A stretch of 7,746 bases of DNA from Adhaeribacter sp. (GTDB lineage Bacteria > Bacteroidota > Bacteroidia > Cytophagales > Hymenobacteraceae), in assembly GCA_028288395.1 (NCBI GenBank), contig JAQBNV010000217.1, forward strand, positions 1-7,746, read 5' to 3'. The first letter of the stretch is position 1; every line of letters begins with the position of its first letter. The notes under the pieces were generated by a model. That model made no database searches. It saw nothing but the letters and a program-made list of their open reading frames with translations, and was not told the DNA's origin. Positions 5,636 through 7,746 of this stretch are shown one piece after another. Both the position numbers and the translations under genes were made by a program.

Positions 5636-7339
5636 ATGGCTGAAATCATAAAAATGCCCAAAATGAGTGACACCATGACGGAGGGTGTAATTGCATCTTG
5701 GCTTAAAAAGGTAGGGGATACCGTAAAATCCGGTGATATTTTAGCAGAAGTGGAAACCGATAAAGCTACCATGGAACTGGAATCTTACGAAGATGGTACT
5801 TTGTTGTATATCGGCCCCAAAGAAAAAGAATCAGTTCCGGTAGATGGTGTACTCGCCATTATTGGTAAAGCAGGAGAAGATATTTCGGGTTTATTAAACC
5901 AAGCGGACGGTAACAATGCCCCGGCCGCTGCACCAACACCAGCACCTGCAACCGAAGCAGCTCCCGCTCCTCAGGCAGAGGCTCCTTCCGCACCAGCTGC
6001 GGCACCGGCCGCAAACGTTAATGCCACAGTTATTCGCATGCCTAAAATGAGCGATACGATGACCGAAGGCACCATAGCCTCCTGGCAGAAGAAAGTAGGC
6101 GATAAAGTGAAAGCAGGCGATATTCTGGCCGAAGTAGAAACCGATAAGGCTACTATGGAACTGGAATCTTACGAAGATGGTACCCTTTTATATATAGGTA
6201 TAGAAGCCGGTAATGCCGCTCCGGTTGATGGCATTCTGGCCATTATTGGAGAAGCCGGAGCCGACTACCAACAATTATTAAATGGCAACACCGGTGGCGC
6301 TGCCAATAGCAGCCGTCAGGAAGCCGAAATTGCTGATTCCCGGGTAGAAGAATCTAAAACTGATGCCCAAATACAGGAACGTACCGTTCTGGCCGAGGCC
6401 AAAGACGTATCGGTTCCCGGTCTGGGAAGCAACGGACAACCTGCAGTAGCTGCCCAGGCTTCTAATGGCGGCCGCATTCTGGCTTCGCCTTTAGCCAAAA
6501 AGATAGCGGAAGAAAAAGGCATTGACCTAAGCCAGGTAAAAGGTTCTGGTGATAATGGCCGCATCGTGGTAAAAGACGTAGAGTCTTTTGTTCCCGCTGC
6601 CCAGCCGGCTCCGGCCAAAGCTGCCGCACCGGTAGCTAATGTTCCGGCCCCAACCGGCGCTCCTTATACCGAAGTTCCGGTATCGCAAATGCGCAAGGTA
6701 ATTGCCAAGCGTTTATCCGAAAGCTTATTTACGGCGCCGCATTTTTACCTGACCATGGAAATTGACATGGATAAGGCCATTGCCGCCCGTACCAGCCTGA
6801 ACGAAATAAGCCCGGTAAAAATTTCTTTCAACGATTTAGTTGTGAAAGCGGCCGCTACGGCACTTAAGCAACATCCGGCCGTTAACTCCTCGTGGTTAGG
6901 CGACAAAATCCGGTATAACAACCAGATAAATATAGGTATTGCCGTGGCGGTAGAAGAAGGTTTACTCGTACCGGTAGTACGCAACGCCGACCAGAAATCG
7001 TTGTCGCAGATTGCCGGCGAAGTAAAAGAACTCGGCGGCAAAGCCAAAAGCAAAAAGCTACAACCAGCTGAATGGGAAGGCAACACCTTTACAATTTCGA
7101 ACTTAGGTATGTTTGGCATCGACGAGTTTACCGCTATCATAAATTCGCCGGATGCTTGTATCATGGCGGTAGGTGGCATTAAACAAACGCCGGTGGTAAA
7201 AAATGGCCAGATTCAGATTGGTAACCTCATGAAGGTAACATTATCCTGTGATCACCGGGTAGTGGATGGAGCGGTCGGTTCGGCCTTCCTGCAAACCTTT
7301 AAAAAGCTACTCGAAGACCCCATTCTGATTTTAGTTTAA
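5636..7339 (+). CDS. pdhC: Pyruvate dehydrogenase complex E2, dihydrolipoyllysine-residue acetyltransferase
   Basis: Core subunit of the cytoplasmic pyruvate dehydrogenase complex: it moves the acetyl group from lipoamide to CoA, forming acetyl-CoA. The 567 residues are modular. Lipoyl domain 1 covers about 1-78, with the lipoylated Lys43 in ETDKATME. An Ala/Pro linker covers about 92-128. Lipoyl domain 2 covers about 130-207, with Lys171 in the same motif. A second, more charged linker covers about 208-278. The E1/E3-binding domain covers 280-318 (RILASPLAKKIAEEKGI, then GSGDNGRI). A third Ala/Pro linker runs to about 343. The catalytic domain fills the rest, ending with SCDHRVVDG, where His540 and Asp544 form the HxxxDG active site. 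The opening MPKMSDTMTEG is typical of pyruvate-type E2 rather than 2-oxoglutarate E2, which usually has a single lipoyl domain. It has its own promoter and terminator. E1 and E3 genes are not in the window. Confidence 0.96.
   Translation: MAEIIKMPKMSDTMTEGVIASWLKKVGDTVKSGDILAEVETDKATMELESYEDGTLLYIGPKEKESVPVDGVLAIIGKAGEDISGLLNQADGNNAPAAAPTPAPATEAAPAPQAEAPSAPAAAPAANVNATVIRMPKMSDTMTEGTIASWQKKVGDKVKAGDILAEVETDKATMELESYEDGTLLYIGIEAGNAAPVDGILAIIGEAGADYQQLLNGNTGGAANSSRQEAEIADSRVEESKTDAQIQERTVLAEAKDVSVPGLGSNGQPAVAAQASNGGRILASPLAKKIAEEKGIDLSQVKGSGDNGRIVVKDVESFVPAAQPAPAKAAAPVANVPAPTGAPYTEVPVSQMRKVIAKRLSESLFTAPHFYLTMEIDMDKAIAARTSLNEISPVKISFNDLVVKAAATALKQHPAVNSSWLGDKIRYNNQINIGIAVAVEEGLLVPVVRNADQKSLSQIAGEVKELGGKAKSKKLQPAEWEGNTFTISNLGMFGIDEFTAIINSPDACIMAVGGIKQTPVVKNGQIQIGNLMKVTLSCDHRVVDGAVGSAFLQTFKKLLEDPILILV
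5771..6183 (+). repeat. 29-bp exact direct repeat within the two lipoyl-domain coding segments of pdhC
   Basis: Bases 5771-5799 and 6155-6183 are identical, 384 bases (128 codons) apart and in frame. They encode the segment just after the lipoyl-lysine motif (from MELESYEDG onward). Surrounding lipoyl codons have diverged synonymously while the protein stays almost identical. The exact block therefore reflects strong constraint or local gene conversion. Confidence 0.8.
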
Positions 7340-7347
7340 TAAAAAGT

Positions 7348-7380
7348 AAAAGGCCTTCCGTAAAAAGAAGGCCTTTTTAT
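7348..7380 (+). terminator. Intrinsic terminator of pdhC
   Basis: A perfect 11-bp stem, AAAAGGCCTTC (7348-7358) with GAAGGCCTTTT (7367-7377), an 8-base loop and a T run at 7374-7378. It begins 9 bases after the pdhC stop codon. The A run before and T run after make it nearly symmetric, so it might also stop transcription arriving from the right on the minus strand. Confidence 0.93.
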
Positions 7381-7562
7381 TAGAGGTGGCAGCACATTTA
7401 TTTTCTTCTATTTCAAAATAAACAAATGTTACGCAAAGCTCTCTTGAAGTGAGCAATTACCTAAACTATTCTTTTGTAGAAACCTTCATTAGAACCCAAA
7501 AGAGAGAGCAAGATATTCTTTCCCTTTATCCTTTTTTTGTATATAGTATATTCGTTAGTCCT

Positions 7563-7635
7563 GTTCCGGTTATCCGTTGATTTTGGGCGGCTAAACGGAA
7601 TAAATGGGTATATCCATAGAACTGATAACCGGAAC
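7563..7635. repeat. Long inverted repeat (15 of 16 bp) with a 41-base centre
   Basis: The left arm GTTCCGGTTATCCGTT (7563-7578) pairs with the right arm AACTGATAACCGGAAC (7620-7635). Twelve outer bases match perfectly, then one mismatch, then three more matches. The 41-base centre contains a small hairpin (about 7604-7617, ATGGG/TCCAT with one G-T pair). Part of the left arm can alternatively pair with AACGGA at 7594-7599. There is no T run, so it is not an intrinsic terminator. It could be a structured RNA, an interspersed palindromic repeat, or a recombination or binding site. Confidence 0.75.
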
Positions 7636-7648
7636 GAACTCCGTTAAT

Positions 7649-7687
7649 CCGCGAGTTGGCGGTCATTGTAAACATAAGTTCTCGCGG
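7649..7687. repeat. 7-bp inverted repeat CCGCGAG / CTCGCGG
   Basis: The arms at 7649-7655 and 7681-7687 match perfectly around a 25-base centre. The repeat lies 13 bases after the larger inverted repeat, in locally GC-richer DNA, so the two may form a single structured element of about 125 bases. Confidence 0.5.
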
Positions 7688-7746
7688 CGGCCAGCAAAAA
7701 ATTCAGCAAACCCGACAAAAAGAATCAGCTAGAGTTGCAGAAATAA

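Larger units (their letters stand above)
7381..7746. other. 366-base region after pdhC without a convincing gene
   Basis: The first 180 bases are A/T-rich with no clear signal. The rest contains a long inverted repeat (7563-7635) and a second short one (7649-7687). On the minus strand a 49-codon ATG frame (7526-7675) passes through the large repeat; I do not consider it supported. A neighbouring gene may begin beyond the window edge. Confidence 0.55.

Noticed and set aside
5448..5651. A 67-codon plus-strand open frame before pdhC
   Set aside because: It spans the well-matched pdhC promoter, overlaps the pdhC start by 16 bases in another frame, and its translation shows no recognisable domain or start signal.
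6316..7179. Minus-strand open frames of 100 and 144 residues inside pdhC
   Set aside because: They are antisense shadows of pdhC, which is intact from the lipoyl domains to the HxxxDG motif.
7438..7509. GCTCTC / GAGAGC arms flanking an A/T-rich stretch
   Set aside because: Only six bases pair across a 60-base gap in low-complexity sequence, which is within chance expectation.
7637..7690. Possible integron attC-like site
   Set aside because: The GTTGGCG at 7655-7661 does not satisfy the GTTRRRY core consensus, and no paired core site or integrase is visible in the window.

Overview
The window looks like chromosomal DNA from a member of the Bacteroidota, most plausibly a Cytophagales/Hymenobacteraceae-type organism. 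This placement is inferred from several signs. The genes lack clear Shine-Dalgarno sequences and are preceded by A/T-rich leaders. Matches to the Bacteroidota promoter pattern (TTG, about 20 bases, TAnnTTTG) sit before genes. The base composition is moderate, and menaquinone genes and a two-lipoyl-domain pyruvate dehydrogenase E2 are present. No phage, transposase, tRNA, rRNA or CRISPR array is visible.

Left part (about 59-4576, all minus strand): a probable five-gene transcription unit read right to left. In transcription order it holds a hotdog thioesterase resembling MenI (1,4-dihydroxy-2-naphthoyl-CoA hydrolase), isochorismate synthase (menF, GTG start), MenD (SEPHCHC synthase, coupled to menF by an ATGA overlap), and two tandem DoxX-family membrane proteins that are clearly paralogues. 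MenF and MenD carry out the first two committed steps from chorismate to menaquinone. The thioesterase fits a later step. The other men genes are not in the window. The DoxX pair could be linked to quinone or membrane redox chemistry, but that rests on position only.

Middle (about 4577-5323): a divergent intergenic region with possible promoters on both strands, followed by a plus-strand histidine phosphatase (phosphoglycerate-mutase-like fold) of unknown substrate. Its likely start is a TTG at 4706 rather than the upstream ATG at 4655.

Right part (5324-7746): a 312-base spacer unusually rich in AACC/GGTT motifs, including a 12-bp perfect palindrome nested almost concentrically inside an 8-bp inverted repeat. 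The spacer ends in a textbook Bacteroidota promoter. Next is pdhC, the E2 subunit of pyruvate dehydrogenase, with two lipoyl domains, a peripheral-subunit-binding domain and a catalytic domain. It is followed at once by a strong intrinsic terminator, so it appears to be transcribed alone. The last 366 bases hold no convincing gene but contain a long inverted repeat (15 of 16 bp) and a second 7-bp one. This is the least explained structure in the window.

Most of the window is ordinary core metabolism. The items most worth a second look are the terminal inverted repeats, the nested palindromes upstream of pdhC, the men/DoxX gene association and the overlapping divergent promoter region.
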